Shown one piece after another: positions 48,511 to 57,323 of a stretch of DNA of 64,000 bases. The position numbers and the translations under genes are program-made. Within the stretch, counting starts at the first letter, position 1; every line of letters begins with the position of its first letter. Origin of the DNA: Porphyrobacter sp. AAP60. Lineage in GTDB: Bacteria; Pseudomonadota; Alphaproteobacteria; Sphingomonadales; Sphingomonadaceae. The stretch lies in NCBI RefSeq assembly GCF_001296025.1, contig NZ_LJHV01000002.1:310001-374000 (forward strand). The letters are read 5' to 3'. Under the pieces are notes generated by a model. It saw only the letters and a list, made by a program, of their open reading frames with translations, was not told the origin of the DNA and made no database searches.

Positions 48511-49007
48511 ACCTGCAAATCGTGCCCGCTGTGCATCAGGCGGCGCACCCAGGCAGTTGCGCCGAGGCTGATGTCATCCCACGTGGCAGCGAAGGTTTCG
48601 GCGTCGCCATGGTAGGGATCGACCACCCCGTCGCCCCGTCGCCCGTCCACCACATCCATCAGCAAGGCCAATTGCGCAGTTCCATCGCGCGGCGCGCGGG
48701 CGCGCAGGCCTTCGAGATTGGCGCGGTCCATGGCGATGATGTGGGAGAAGCGGTAGAAATCATCCCGCTCGACCTGCCGGGCCGTTTGCCCTGTGATATC
48801 GATGCCATGCGCTGCCGCGACCGCAATCGCGCGGGGATCGGGCGGACTGCCAAGGTGATAGGCGGCGGTTCCGGCCGAATCGACCGGGCATTCCAGCCCA
48901 CGCAGCCGCGCCGAGGCGATGAAGGCGCCCACAGCCATCGGTGACCGGCAAATATTGCCAAGGCACACGAAAAGCACCGATATGTTGTGATTGACCCCCC
49001 CGAGCAT
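48507..49007 (-). CDS. low-molecular-weight protein-tyrosine phosphatase
   Basis: A 166-residue LMW-PTP. The P-loop is VLFVCLGNICRSPMA (Cys15-x5-Arg21) and the general acid lies in VDPYHGD. Members act on phosphotyrosine, often in exopolysaccharide control. The ATG has GAGG upstream. It lies between the recG stop and the parS region. Confidence 0.9.
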   Translation of the reverse strand: MLGGVNHNISVLFVCLGNICRSPMAVGAFIASARLRGLECPVDSAGTAAYHLGSPPDPRAIAVAAAHGIDITGQTARQVERDDFYRFSHIIAMDRANLEGLRARAPRDGTAQLALLMDVVDGRRGDGVVDPYHGDAETFAATWDDISLGATAWVRRLMHSGHDLQV

Positions 49008-49056
49008 TTCGCGCCTCTATGACAAGCCCGCGCAATTGTCCATTCCGGACTGCCAA

Positions 49057-49072
49057 TGTTTCACGTGAAACA
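49057..49072. promoter_or_regulatory. parS centromere-like site (ParB binding)
   Basis: TGTTTCACGTGAAACA: the canonical 16-bp ParB-binding palindrome, here in the extended form ATGTTTCACGTGAAACAT (49056-49073). It lies in the 169-base gap between the divergent low-Mr phosphatase start and the kinase-like gene's stop. ParB on parS organises the chromosome around the origin. The match is exact by eye. Confidence 0.9.
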
Positions 49073-49104
49073 TGCCGCAAGGGCACTGAAAATCAGACCA
49101 AGAC

Positions 49105-49137
49105 GGGCCTAGAGGGGGTCTAGAAGGGGTCTGGAGC
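49105..49137. repeat. three 11-bp tandem repeats beside parS
   Basis: GGGCCTAGAGG, GGGTCTAGAAG and GGGTCTGGAGC follow one another, each about one helical turn. They start 33 bases after the parS site. The core cctagagggggtcta recurs with one change at 7299-7313 (other strand). Function unknown. Confidence 0.6.
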
Positions 49138-49176
49138 AAGCTGGCGCGGGGCTGGAACCATACCAAATCAGGCCCG

Positions 49177-50559
49177 TCAGGCGGCTTGAGCAGGCGCGGG
49201 CGATGTGCTGGCCAGAACCTCTTCGGTGATCCGCCGGATATTCACTTGCGCTTTAAGACGCGCACCCAGCAGGGCTGTGCCCGAAACCTTGCGCTGCACG
49301 AAAAGTGTTTCGATCGGCGGAAAGGCCCATGTGTCCTTGTCTTGCGCGATGGCATAGCCTTCGTCGCGCAGCAGCGGGATAAAGGCGCGGTCCCCGAAAT
49401 CGAACGGTGCATCCTCGCGCATTTCGTTGACGACGATTTCAATCATGCGATTGACCCGTTCGGGATGCTTTTCGGCGACGATCGGCATCATGAAACCGGC
49501 TTCGATTGTTGCGGCGAGTACTTCGGCAGCATCGCCCTGTAATCCCGCCTGCAGCATGTTGCGATAGCCGTTTGCCACTGCCGGATCGACCGGGCGGCAC
49601 GCGCCGAAATCCAGCAGGATGATCTCGCCCGTATCGCGCCGGTACCGGAAATTGGCGAAATTGGGATCGGTCTGCATCACGCCGAAATCGAACAATTCGC
49701 GCGCAACCAGCCGGATCAGCCGGGCGAATACCTCGTCGCGGCGATCAGGTGGTTCATTGCCGAGTTCTTCGATGCTGACACCGTCTTCAAAACTCATCGC
49801 CAGGATCGATCCGCGCGTCAGCCCCTCATGCAGGCGCGGCACGACAAAGCCGGGGGTGCCTGCCAGCTTTTCGCGGTACAGCGCCATCTGTTCGCCTTCG
49901 CGGGTGTAATCGGCCTCTTCATGAAGCTGCTGTTTGGCCGCTGCCATCAGCTTTTCCATTTCGAGTTCGGGCGGTGCGAATCCTGCGACCTTCAGCAGGG
50001 TCATCACATTATCGACATCGCTATCGATGCTGGTGGCAATGCCGGGATATTGCACCTTGATCGCCAGTTCCTCGCCATCGCGGGTAAGGGCCTTGTGCAC
50101 CTGTCCGATGCTGGCGGCGGCGATGGGGCGGGGGTTGAACCAGCGGAACTGCTTGCGCCAATCCGGCCCCCATTCGGCACGCAAGACGGCATCCAACTGC
50201 TTGGTCGGCATGAAATTGGCCTGATCGCGCAAGGTGGCGAGGATCTTGGAAAGTTCCTCTGGCAGGAAATCGCCTGCATCCAGACTGATCATCTGCCCCA
50301 TTTTCATCGCGGCGCCGCGCAAGTGCGACAGGCGGTCGGTCATGCGCTGGACATTGCCGGGGGTCAGGATCAGGTCGCGGGCGTTGATGCCTTCGCCGCT
50401 TGCCAGCCGCCGGGCGCCTTCGGCCACCATGCCGCCCGCCACCCCGCCAACCAGTCGCCCGAAGGTGCCGAAGCGCGCAATTCGACCCGATGGAACGGCG
50501 CGCTGGCGATTGCGATCTTCGGGAAGCTTATCGAAGTCAGGGATGTTGTCGTCGGCCAC
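49177..50559 (-). CDS. AarF/ABC1/UbiB-family atypical kinase
   Basis: A 460-residue kinase-like protein of the ABC1/COQ8 family, which supports ubiquinone synthesis. The diagnostic KxGQ motif is MKMGQM, the Ala-rich loop is IAAASIGQVHKAL, the catalytic segment is MQTDPNFANF, and LLDFGACRPV is the metal-binding DFG. No membrane segment of the true UbiB type is visible, so it resembles the soluble AarF-like group. The start is GTG without a clear ribosome-binding site. Confidence 0.88.
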   Translation of the reverse strand: MADDNIPDFDKLPEDRNRQRAVPSGRIARFGTFGRLVGGVAGGMVAEGARRLASGEGINARDLILTPGNVQRMTDRLSHLRGAAMKMGQMISLDAGDFLPEELSKILATLRDQANFMPTKQLDAVLRAEWGPDWRKQFRWFNPRPIAAASIGQVHKALTRDGEELAIKVQYPGIATSIDSDVDNVMTLLKVAGFAPPELEMEKLMAAAKQQLHEEADYTREGEQMALYREKLAGTPGFVVPRLHEGLTRGSILAMSFEDGVSIEELGNEPPDRRDEVFARLIRLVARELFDFGVMQTDPNFANFRYRRDTGEIILLDFGACRPVDPAVANGYRNMLQAGLQGDAAEVLAATIEAGFMMPIVAEKHPERVNRMIEIVVNEMREDAPFDFGDRAFIPLLRDEGYAIAQDKDTWAFPPIETLFVQRKVSGTALLGARLKAQVNIRRITEEVLASTSPAPAQAA

Positions 50560-50639
50560 GGGGAGGGGAGTTCCATTTGCGAGAGGCTTTCGCTGGCAAC
50601 GGCTTGGACGCGCCAGCGTTCCTGCTGAAATGGGGCCGG

Positions 50640-51413
50640 TCAGCTAATGCACAAGCCGCCGTCAACCGGCAGGCATTGCCCGGTGATGTAATCCGAGTGC
50701 GACGAGGCGAAAAACACCGCCAGCCCTTCCAGCCCGGCATGATCGCCGGGGCGGCGCAGCGGGATCCGTTTTGCCATCCATTCACCGAACCTGGGATCTG
50801 CTTTCGCGGTAATGTCGGTTTCATAATATCCGAACAACAGCGCGTTGGCGGTGATCCGGTGGCGCGCGAGTTCAAACGCGGCGGCACGGGTGAGCCCGTT
50901 CAGCGCTGCTTTCGACGCGGCATAGTCCGACGATCGGTTGACCCCCATGATCGACTGGTCCGATGATGTCGCAATCAGCTTTCCGCCCGCATCGCCATCT
51001 TTGGCGCGGGCGATCATGTGTCGGGTGACATGCTTGTAAACCAGCGCCGCGCCGCGGGTGTTGACCGCCATGGTGTGATCCCATCCGTCCGCCGTGATAT
51101 CGGGGATTGCGGTGCCTGCGCCCGAAATTCCGGCATTGGCAAAGCAGATATCGACCCGCCCCAGCGCTTCCAGCGTGGCGGCCATCGCGGCTTCGATGCC
51201 GGCTTCATCGGCGATGTCGCAGGCGAGGGTGATGATCTGGCCTTTGCCAAGGTCACGCAGTTCTTCGCGCGCCGCGGCGTTCTTGTCCGCGTTGCGCGCC
51301 CAGATCGCGATATTGGCGCCGGCCTTGGCCAGCCCGCGTGCCATGGCAAGGCCCAGCCCGCCATTGCCGCCGGTGATGATGGCCGTGCGGCCCGATAGAT
51401 CGAACAGTTCCAT
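50640..51413 (-). CDS. SDR-family oxidoreductase
   Basis: A 257-residue classical short-chain dehydrogenase. The NAD(P)-binding motif is TGGNGGLGLAMA, NAG is in CFANAGISG, and the catalytic Tyr and Lys are in SSDYAASKAALNG, with DQS upstream. The C-terminus VDGGLCIS is standard. The substrate is unknown. The frame is open to 51512; the ATG at 51413 gives the normal N-terminus (MELFDLSGRTAIITGG) and avoids the divergent DUF3429 gene. Confidence 0.9.
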   Translation of the reverse strand: MELFDLSGRTAIITGGNGGLGLAMARGLAKAGANIAIWARNADKNAAAREELRDLGKGQIITLACDIADEAGIEAAMAATLEALGRVDICFANAGISGAGTAIPDITADGWDHTMAVNTRGAALVYKHVTRHMIARAKDGDAGGKLIATSSDQSIMGVNRSSDYAASKAALNGLTRAAAFELARHRITANALLFGYYETDITAKADPRFGEWMAKRIPLRRPGDHAGLEGLAVFFASSHSDYITGQCLPVDGGLCIS

Positions 51414-51490
51414 GAAGCAGCAACTGGCGCAATCGGCGGCGCCCTGCAAGAGATGCGGGAACCACGGCGCTCGGCAGGGTTTAAGGCCGG

Positions 51491-51973
51491 ATGACCGATC
51501 AATCATCTCCAACCCCGCCTTCGCTTTCGAACACGGCCCGCGTGCTGGGTTATGCCGGGCTGCTGCCGCAGATATTCTGCGTTGCGATGGTTGTGACCGG
51601 GCATGAATGGCGCTTTTCCGCGCTGGCGGGCGGATATGCCTATGCAGCAGCCATCTTCAGCTTTCTGGGCGGGGTGTGGTGGGGGCAGGCTGTGCAGAGT
51701 GCCGGATCGGGCAGACCTGCCACCGCCGGGGCCTATATGGTGGCCGTGATGCCAAGCCTGCTGGCCGTCGCGCTGTTTATGCCGTGGTCGTTCGGGTGGG
51801 AATGGCCCGGCCCTGCATTGATGTATCTGGGCGCGCTGATCCTGGGATCGCCGCTGATCGACCGGGCTTTGGGCTTTGCCGCGCCCGATTTCATGCGCTT
51901 GCGCTGGCACCTGTCTTTGGGGCTGGGGCTGCTGACTATTACGCTTGGTGTTGCTGCTGCCGAAGCGATCTGA
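51491..51973 (+). CDS. DUF3429 membrane protein
   Basis: A 160-residue inner-membrane protein with about five membrane segments. The DUF3429 signature GYAGLLPQIFCV starts the first helix and SFLGGVWWGQAV follows the second. Function of the family is not known. It is divergent from the SDR gene across 77 bases. Confidence 0.85.
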   Translation: MTDQSSPTPPSLSNTARVLGYAGLLPQIFCVAMVVTGHEWRFSALAGGYAYAAAIFSFLGGVWWGQAVQSAGSGRPATAGAYMVAVMPSLLAVALFMPWSFGWEWPGPALMYLGALILGSPLIDRALGFAAPDFMRLRWHLSLGLGLLTITLGVAAAEAI

Positions 51974-52011
51974 AAGCGCTGCGGGTTGCAATCCGGGTTT
52001 CTTTGCGATGC

Positions 52012-52038
52012 GTTAACCAAAGCGGCCTAGGGTTAACC
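52012..52038. repeat. two GTTAACC repeats before the CHASE2-EAL gene
   Basis: GTTAACC occurs at 52012-52018 and 52032-52038, 20 bases apart (two helical turns), 31 bases before the gene start. TTAACC is also the half-site style of CtrA boxes. Possibly a regulator site. Confidence 0.4.
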
Positions 52039-52068
52039 CGAGGTTTCCCTTGGGACACAGCGCGGTTC

Positions 52069-54441
52069 ATGCTCGGATCTAATAAGTCACTGATACAAAA
52101 CTTGCGCCGCGGCTTTGGCCCTGCGGGCGATGCTGCTGCCGGTATCCCGCAGCTTCTTGCGCGCAACCCGGGCGGCGTCGGCAGCCTGCTGCGCCGCAAA
52201 CGTGCCAAAGTGGCCGCGCTGGCGGTTTTGTTCGGGCTGGTGTCCGCTGCGATCGAATTGCCGCTTCCGGCAGAGGACTTCTACCGGGCCGTGCGCGCCG
52301 AAATCAGGAGCCGCCCTGCACCGCAAGACATCGCGATGATCGCGATTGACGACAAGACGCTCAACGCTTTCAATCGCGACAAGCCTTCGCGGGTGCACGA
52401 TAGCCAGTTGATCGACAGGCTCTTCGCCTCGGGGGTGGAACGCATCGCCTTCGACCGCGCCCACGCTGATCCCGAAAACCCGAAGGCCGATGCGCTGTTT
52501 GCACGCACGCTGGAGCGCCACAAGGGCAAGGTATGGCTGGGCTTTTCGCCAAAGCATGAAGTCGGATTTCAAATCGTTGATGAGATCGTCCCCCTTAAGG
52601 AGTTTCGTGAAAACGCCAATCTGGCTGCGATGAATGCGATAGGGTCTCCATTTCGCCTTTCATTGACACTTTTTACTAAGGTCGGGCTAGCTGGCGTTTC
52701 GCACCCGTCCTTGTCGGCTGCGCTGGCTGGTTATGATGGGCCGGAGAGAAAATACCGTCCGGACTATGCCTTCGATCCTAGAACCATACCCACCTTCAGC
52801 TACATCGATGTGCTGAACGGCGGCGTTCCGGCAACTGTACTTGCAGGGAAGGCCGTGGTTGTCGGGTCAAGCTACTACGAATCCTCCGATTACCATCTAA
52901 TGCCCTTACGCGACGGGCGTGTGGCCGGAGCCTATTTCCACATCATGGGTGCGCATACGCTCAAGCGCGGGGTGCCAGCAGACTTCATGTGGTATCCGGC
53001 TATGCTTGTCGCCGGGATCGCTATCTTCGCGCTTATGCTCGGTCGCACAAAATCGACGCGCAGTCTTCTCGGGGTTGGAGTCGGCCTGCTGTTCATCCCG
53101 TTATTGTTCGACGAATTCGGCATCAATGTGGACATCATGCCCGCCGTGCTTGCCTTGTTGTGGGCCGGCATCGGATTCAAGCGGCTCGCTCACAAGTACT
53201 ATAGCAGCGAAGTCGATGCGATGACGACTTCGGCAATCAGTTCTGACAAAGCGAACAGCGAAAGCGATGTCTACGCGCTCAAGATCGCCAGCCTGTCCGA
53301 AATATCCGATGATTGGAGCGCGCGCGAACTGGGCGAATTCGTCAACACGCTGATTGCCTATGTCAAAGGGCCGGGCGATACGGGAGACGTCGCGTTCGAA
53401 CGTGACATTCTGGTGTGGCTCGCCCCGCGCATGATTGTCGACGACTTGGAGCGTCATGCTGACGGACTTGCGCTGATGCTCAAGACCGCCATCAGCCATG
53501 ATTGGCGGTCAGCCAGCACCGGCCCGGCGCTGGGGATCGATACCAACCATGCCTTGCCGCTCAGCCAGCGCATTCGCAAAGCGATGCAGGCCGCCGAAGA
53601 GGCTGGATCACGCGGTGCGCGGTTCATTATCAATGATGCGGCGCATCTCGAAGCGCGCAACCAGCGGATGGAATTGCTCCGCGTGCTGGAAAAAGGTCTG
53701 CGCGAACGCAGCATCACAGTCGCCTATCAGCCGAAGGTCGATCTCAGGAGCGGACGGATTGTCGGCGCGGAAACGCTGATTCGCTGGCAGCCTGACGGCG
53801 GCGATTACGTCAATCCGCAGGAGTTGGTGCTGGCAGCCGAAGCGGGCGACCGCATTAATGAGCTGACGCTAGTCGTGATGGAGGCTGCGCTGGCTGACGG
53901 CAAGCAGGCGATCGCGCTGGACCCGGCTTTCAAGCTGGCGGTCAACATGTCAGCCAAAAGCCTGAGTGATACGCATCTGCTGTTCGATATCATGACGATG
54001 TTGGGCCGGCACGCCTTCCCGCCGCAAAACCTGACCCTTGAACTTACCGAAACCGCCAAGCTGGAAGACGAACGCATTGCTCCGCAGATCAAGGCACTCA
54101 AACAGCGCGGCATCTGCCTTTCGATCGACGATTTCGGCACTGGCCAATCGAACCTCGAATATATCGAAAAGTTGCCCAGTTCCGAGCTGAAGATCGACAA
54201 GAAGTTCGTACAGCACATGGCGACGTCTGACGAAAGCCTGGCTGTGGTTAGGGCGACGATCGAGATTGCCCATTCGCTCGGCAAGATCGTTGTGGCCGAA
54301 GGGGTCGAGCAGCAGTCGGTCGCCGCCACCTTGCTGGCAATGGGCTGCGACCATGCGCAAGGCTATCTCTTTTCCCCAGCGATTGCGATGCCCGATCTGC
54401 TGGCAATGATGTGCGGCGGACGGAGCGTAGTTAACGCTTGA
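52069..54441 (+). CDS. CHASE2 - degenerate GGDEF - EAL membrane protein
   Basis: A 790-residue signalling protein. An N-terminal anchor (about residues 45-65) leads into an extracytoplasmic CHASE2 sensor domain, followed by three C-terminal membrane segments (about 305-375). A degenerate GGDEF-like region (about residues 400-540) lacks the GGDEF motif, and a C-terminal EAL domain follows (about 545-785). The EAL active site is largely present: AETLIRW (ETL in place of EAL), VNMSAKSL, LTLELTET, IDDFGTGQSN, LKIDKKF and VAEGVE. It probably hydrolyses c-di-GMP in response to an outside signal. The frame extends far upstream inside the DUF3429 gene; ATG 52069 is chosen. Confidence 0.88.
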   Translation: MLGSNKSLIQNLRRGFGPAGDAAAGIPQLLARNPGGVGSLLRRKRAKVAALAVLFGLVSAAIELPLPAEDFYRAVRAEIRSRPAPQDIAMIAIDDKTLNAFNRDKPSRVHDSQLIDRLFASGVERIAFDRAHADPENPKADALFARTLERHKGKVWLGFSPKHEVGFQIVDEIVPLKEFRENANLAAMNAIGSPFRLSLTLFTKVGLAGVSHPSLSAALAGYDGPERKYRPDYAFDPRTIPTFSYIDVLNGGVPATVLAGKAVVVGSSYYESSDYHLMPLRDGRVAGAYFHIMGAHTLKRGVPADFMWYPAMLVAGIAIFALMLGRTKSTRSLLGVGVGLLFIPLLFDEFGINVDIMPAVLALLWAGIGFKRLAHKYYSSEVDAMTTSAISSDKANSESDVYALKIASLSEISDDWSARELGEFVNTLIAYVKGPGDTGDVAFERDILVWLAPRMIVDDLERHADGLALMLKTAISHDWRSASTGPALGIDTNHALPLSQRIRKAMQAAEEAGSRGARFIINDAAHLEARNQRMELLRVLEKGLRERSITVAYQPKVDLRSGRIVGAETLIRWQPDGGDYVNPQELVLAAEAGDRINELTLVVMEAALADGKQAIALDPAFKLAVNMSAKSLSDTHLLFDIMTMLGRHAFPPQNLTLELTETAKLEDERIAPQIKALKQRGICLSIDDFGTGQSNLEYIEKLPSSELKIDKKFVQHMATSDESLAVVRATIEIAHSLGKIVVAEGVEQQSVAATLLAMGCDHAQGYLFSPAIAMPDLLAMMCGGRSVVNA

Positions 54442-54462
54442 TTAAGGTTAATAATGTGTTAA
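54430..54462. promoter_or_regulatory. tandem CtrA-type boxes
   Basis: On the plus strand TTAA occurs at 54431, 54442, 54448 and 54459. This makes two TTAA-N7-TTAA boxes (54431-54445 and 54448-54462). Read on the minus strand both are perfect TTAA-N7-TTAAC, the full CtrA consensus. They straddle the end of the CHASE2-EAL gene and lie 40 bases before the tiny ORF. Confidence 0.6.
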
Positions 54463-54501
54463 AGAGGTCCTACAGCAATTGCCGCTGATAGGAGAAAAAT
54501 T

Positions 54502-54540
54502 ATGTGGGGCTACTTCTCGCTTCTCTTGGGCGGTCGCTAA
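54502..54540 (+). CDS. 12-codon ORF MWGYFSLLLGGR
   Basis: Encodes the peptide MWGYFSLLLGGR and stops with TAA. GGAG lies 8-11 bases before the ATG, an excellent ribosome-binding site for such a short frame. The terminator at 54562-54590 follows 22 bases after the stop. There is no gene on this strand within 3 kb beyond, so it is not an attenuator leader for a downstream gene unless transcription reads through. It may be a small peptide, or the frame may be part of a small regulatory RNA. No homologue is recognised. Confidence 0.5.
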   Translation: MWGYFSLLLGGR

Positions 54541-54561
54541 TACGGCGTCGCGCTTTTTGAT

Positions 54562-54590
54562 AAAAAGCCTCGGGAAACCGGGGCTTTTTT
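54562..54590 (+). terminator. Rho-independent terminator after the tiny ORF
   Basis: AAAAAGCC, T, CGG pairs with CCG, G, GGCTTTTTT around GAAA (a stable tetraloop). The A-run and T-run make it usable in both directions, so it may also end arsH transcription from the other strand. Confidence 0.9.
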
Positions 54591-54638
54591 CGTTTAAGCA
54601 TCTGTGTTTATCCGTTGAAAATGGCGGTAAAGTTCGCT

Positions 54639-55394
54639 TCAGCCTTTTGTGCTGATCGATCCTAGGATCCCGCTGGCCGGTGAAACCGGGCGATCTGCGT
54701 CAACCCTTTCGGAATAACGATCCACCATCTGCGCGGCATGAGGCCGAATCAGTATGGTAAACCGCACCAGTTCCTCCATCACATCGACAATCCGGTCGTA
54801 ATAGGCAGATGGCTTCATCCGTCCGGCCTCGTCGAACTCCATATAGGCTTTGGCGACTGAGGACTGGTTGGGGATGGTAAACATCCGCATCCAGCGGCCC
54901 AGAATGCGCAGGGCGTTGACGGTGTTGAAGCTCTGCGATCCGGCACACACCTGCATCACCGCCAGGGTGCGCCCCTGTGTCGGGCGCATCCCCTGATAGG
55001 CGAGCGGCAGGTGATCGATCTGCGCCTTCATGATCCCGGTGATCGTTCCGTGCCGTTCCGGGCTGCACCACACCTGCGCTTCCGACCACAGCGAATGTTC
55101 GCGCAGTTCGTGCACTGCCGGGTGATCGTCGGCGGTGTGCAGGTCGGGCAGGGGGAGATCCGAGGGATCGAAGATCCGCGTCTCGCAGCCGAAGAATTGC
55201 AACAACCGCGCCGCTTCCTCGGCAGCCAGGCGCGAGAAAGACCGCTCGCGCAGCGATCCATAGAGCAGCAGCACGCGCGGCGGCGGATCGAGCGCGCCAA
55301 GTCCCAGCGCCGGGCGGGCGTGGACATATTCCGGCTTGAGCGCAGGAAGATGTGCCGGATCGGGCAGGGTGCGCAGGCGTGTATATTCGGTCAT
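54639..55394 (-). CDS. arsH: ArsH-type NADPH-dependent FMN reductase
   Basis: A 251-residue flavoprotein of the arsenic cluster. ArsH oxidises trivalent organoarsenicals and reduces quinones. The FMN-binding segment is [34 protein letters not shown] is the family's central signature. It is the last gene of the ars operon; the start overlaps acr3 (ATGA). Confidence 0.95.
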   Translation of the reverse strand: MTEYTRLRTLPDPAHLPALKPEYVHARPALGLGALDPPPRVLLLYGSLRERSFSRLAAEEAARLLQFFGCETRIFDPSDLPLPDLHTADDHPAVHELREHSLWSEAQVWCSPERHGTITGIMKAQIDHLPLAYQGMRPTQGRTLAVMQVCAGSQSFNTVNALRILGRWMRMFTIPNQSSVAKAYMEFDEAGRMKPSAYYDRIVDVMEELVRFTILIRPHAAQMVDRYSERVDADRPVSPASGILGSISTKG

Positions 55395-56446
55395 GCTGCT
55401 TCTCCGGGAAAGCGGGCACGGGTGCGGTTGGCGAAGGCCACCAGCGACAGCATCACCGGCACTTCAACCAGCACGCCCACCACCGTGGCCAGCGCCGCGC
55501 CGCTCGAAAGGCCGAACAGCCCGATCGCCACTGCCACGGCCAGTTCAAAGAAGTTGGAAGTGCCGATCAGCGCGCAGGGTGCAGCAATAGTGTGCGGCAC
55601 GCGCCATGCATAAGCCCAGGCATAGGCGGCGGCGAAGATGGCGTAAGACTGGATGATGATCGGCAAGGCGATCAGCGCAATCAGAAGCGGATTGCCGATG
55701 ATCGTGCCTGCTTGAAAGGCGAACAATAGCACCACCGTCGCCAGCAGGCCGATGATCGACCACGGCTTCAGCATGGCCGTGAAAGCATCGACCGCCGCCG
55801 CATCGCCGCCATGGCCTGCAATTACACGGCTGCGGGTCAACGCCCCCGCCACCAGCGGGATCACGACATACAACGCGACCGAAAGCAGCAGCGTTTCCCA
55901 CGGCACGACAATGTCGGTCACGCCCAAAAGCAGCGCCACCAGCGGCGCAAAGGCGATGATCATCACCAGATCGTTCACCGATACCTGCACCAGCGTATAG
56001 GCCGGGTCTCCGCGGGTCATCTGCGACCACACGAACACCATCGCGGTGCAGGGCGCGGCGCCCAGCAGAATCAGCCCGGCGATATATTCCTGCGCATCGG
56101 CGCGGGGGAGCAGGTCTGCATAAATGTAGTCGAAGAACAGCACGGCGAGGGCCGCCATGGTGAACGGCTTGACCAGCCAGTTGATCGCCAGCGTGATCAC
56201 CAGCCCTTTGGGCTTTTTGCCAATGTCCTTGATGCTGGCGAAATCGACGCCGACCATCATCGGGAAAATCATCGCCCAGATCAGCACCGCCACGACCAGA
56301 TTGACCGAAGCATATTCCAGTCCGGCAAGCACGCCGACGGCACCGGGTGCAGCCAGCCCCAGTCCCAACCCGCCCAGAATGGCAAGCAGCACCCAGACCG
56401 AAAGGTAACGCTCGAACAGGCCGAGCGGGGATGCGGCGGCAGTCAT
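55391..56446 (-). CDS. acr3: ACR3-family arsenite efflux permease
   Basis: Exports As(III) across the inner membrane. The 351-residue protein has ten predicted membrane segments and the essential cysteine in [15 protein letters not shown]. The N-terminus ([16 protein letters not shown]) and C-terminus are those of bacterial ACR3. Coupled by ATGA to arsC before it and arsH after it. Confidence 0.96.
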   Translation of the reverse strand: MTAAASPLGLFERYLSVWVLLAILGGLGLGLAAPGAVGVLAGLEYASVNLVVAVLIWAMIFPMMVGVDFASIKDIGKKPKGLVITLAINWLVKPFTMAALAVLFFDYIYADLLPRADAQEYIAGLILLGAAPCTAMVFVWSQMTRGDPAYTLVQVSVNDLVMIIAFAPLVALLLGVTDIVVPWETLLLSVALYVVIPLVAGALTRSRVIAGHGGDAAAVDAFTAMLKPWSIIGLLATVVLLFAFQAGTIIGNPLLIALIALPIIIQSYAIFAAAYAWAYAWRVPHTIAAPCALIGTSNFFELAVAVAIGLFGLSSGAALATVVGVLVEVPVMLSLVAFANRTRARFPGEAA

Positions 56447-56952
56447 GCCGCACCTTCCATCGCGCCGATTTCGGCCAGAGCAGACTGCAATGCCGCCTTG
56501 TCCATCGCCGCCCGGTCAATGGCGAGAAATGCCCGCACCCGCATTTCCAGCAGGCGCCAGGTTTCTTCGAAAGCGGCATCGACCTGCGCATCGGTGCCGG
56601 TCACGTCGGCGGGATCTGGCAGGCCCCAGTGGGCTTTCAGCGGGCTGCCGAGAAACACGGGGCAAGCCTCGCCCGCAGCATTGCCGCATACGGTTATGGC
56701 AAGATCAATCGCGGGCGCATCGGTGCCGGTGAATTCGTCCCAGGATTTCGACCGGAAGGCCGTTGTGTCGATTCCGCGCCGTTCCAGCAACCGCAGCGCG
56801 CCGGGGTGGGGCACGCCCTTGGGCTTGCTGCCGGCGCTGAAGGCTCGCACTTCGCCCGCGCCCAGATGATTGAACAGCGCCTCGCCAAGAATCGAGCGGG
56901 CGGAATTGCCAGTGCACAGCACCAGCACGGTGAAGGGGTTATCGGACATCAT
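56443..56952 (-). CDS. arsC: arsenate reductase, LMW-phosphatase type
   Basis: A 169-residue arsenate reductase of the thioredoxin-coupled, low-Mr phosphatase fold. The P-loop is CTGNSARS (Cys13-x5-Arg19), followed by GEALFNH. Second-shell cysteines in [13 protein letters not shown] may shuttle the disulfide to thioredoxin. The ATG at 56952 shares its A with the arsR stop (TGATG). Confidence 0.92.
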   Translation of the reverse strand: MMSDNPFTVLVLCTGNSARSILGEALFNHLGAGEVRAFSAGSKPKGVPHPGALRLLERRGIDTTAFRSKSWDEFTGTDAPAIDLAITVCGNAAGEACPVFLGSPLKAHWGLPDPADVTGTDAQVDAAFEETWRLLEMRVRAFLAIDRAAMDKAALQSALAEIGAMEGAA

Positions 56953-57308
56953 CAGCCTCCGGCCGCGGGTTCGCAGGTCAGTCCGGCCATCAGGCCGGAA
57001 CACATTTCAGGCGCGCCGCCGCAACAATCCTGCATCAGGAAGGTCATCAGGCGGCGCATGCCCTGATAATCGGCGCGGTAGTGGATCAGACGGCTTTCAC
57101 GCTCGGATTGCACCAGTCCGGCGCGTTCCAGCGTGGCAAGATGATGCGACATGGTGGACGGCGGCACGCCCTGACGTTCGGCAATGGCGCCGGCAATCAT
57201 GCCATCCGGCCCGGCCGTGACCAGCAACCGGAACACGGCAAGCCGCGTTTCATGCGCCAGCGCGCCCAAGGCGTCGACTGCCCAGACCTGTGTTGCGTGA
57301 TCGTCCAT
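56952..57308 (-). CDS. arsR: ArsR-family arsenic-sensing repressor
   Basis: A 118-residue winged-helix regulator. The recognition helix is PPSTMSHHLATLERAGLV. The metal site is not the common ELCVCDL type; cysteines 95, 96 and 103 lie after the fold in MQDCCGGAPEMCSG, as in Acidithiobacillus ferrooxidans ArsR (Cys95, 96, 102). It heads arsR-arsC-acr3-arsH and probably represses it. AAAGGTGG precedes the ATG. Confidence 0.93.
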   Translation of the reverse strand: MDDHATQVWAVDALGALAHETRLAVFRLLVTAGPDGMIAGAIAERQGVPPSTMSHHLATLERAGLVQSERESRLIHYRADYQGMRRLMTFLMQDCCGGAPEMCSGLMAGLTCEPAAGG

Positions 57309-57323
57309 TGAACCACCTTTCGA

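Noticed and set aside
51607..52068. Upstream extension of the CHASE2-EAL frame
   Set aside because: It runs through the DUF3429 gene in another frame and reads like shadow coding; the ATG at 52069 fits the anchor.
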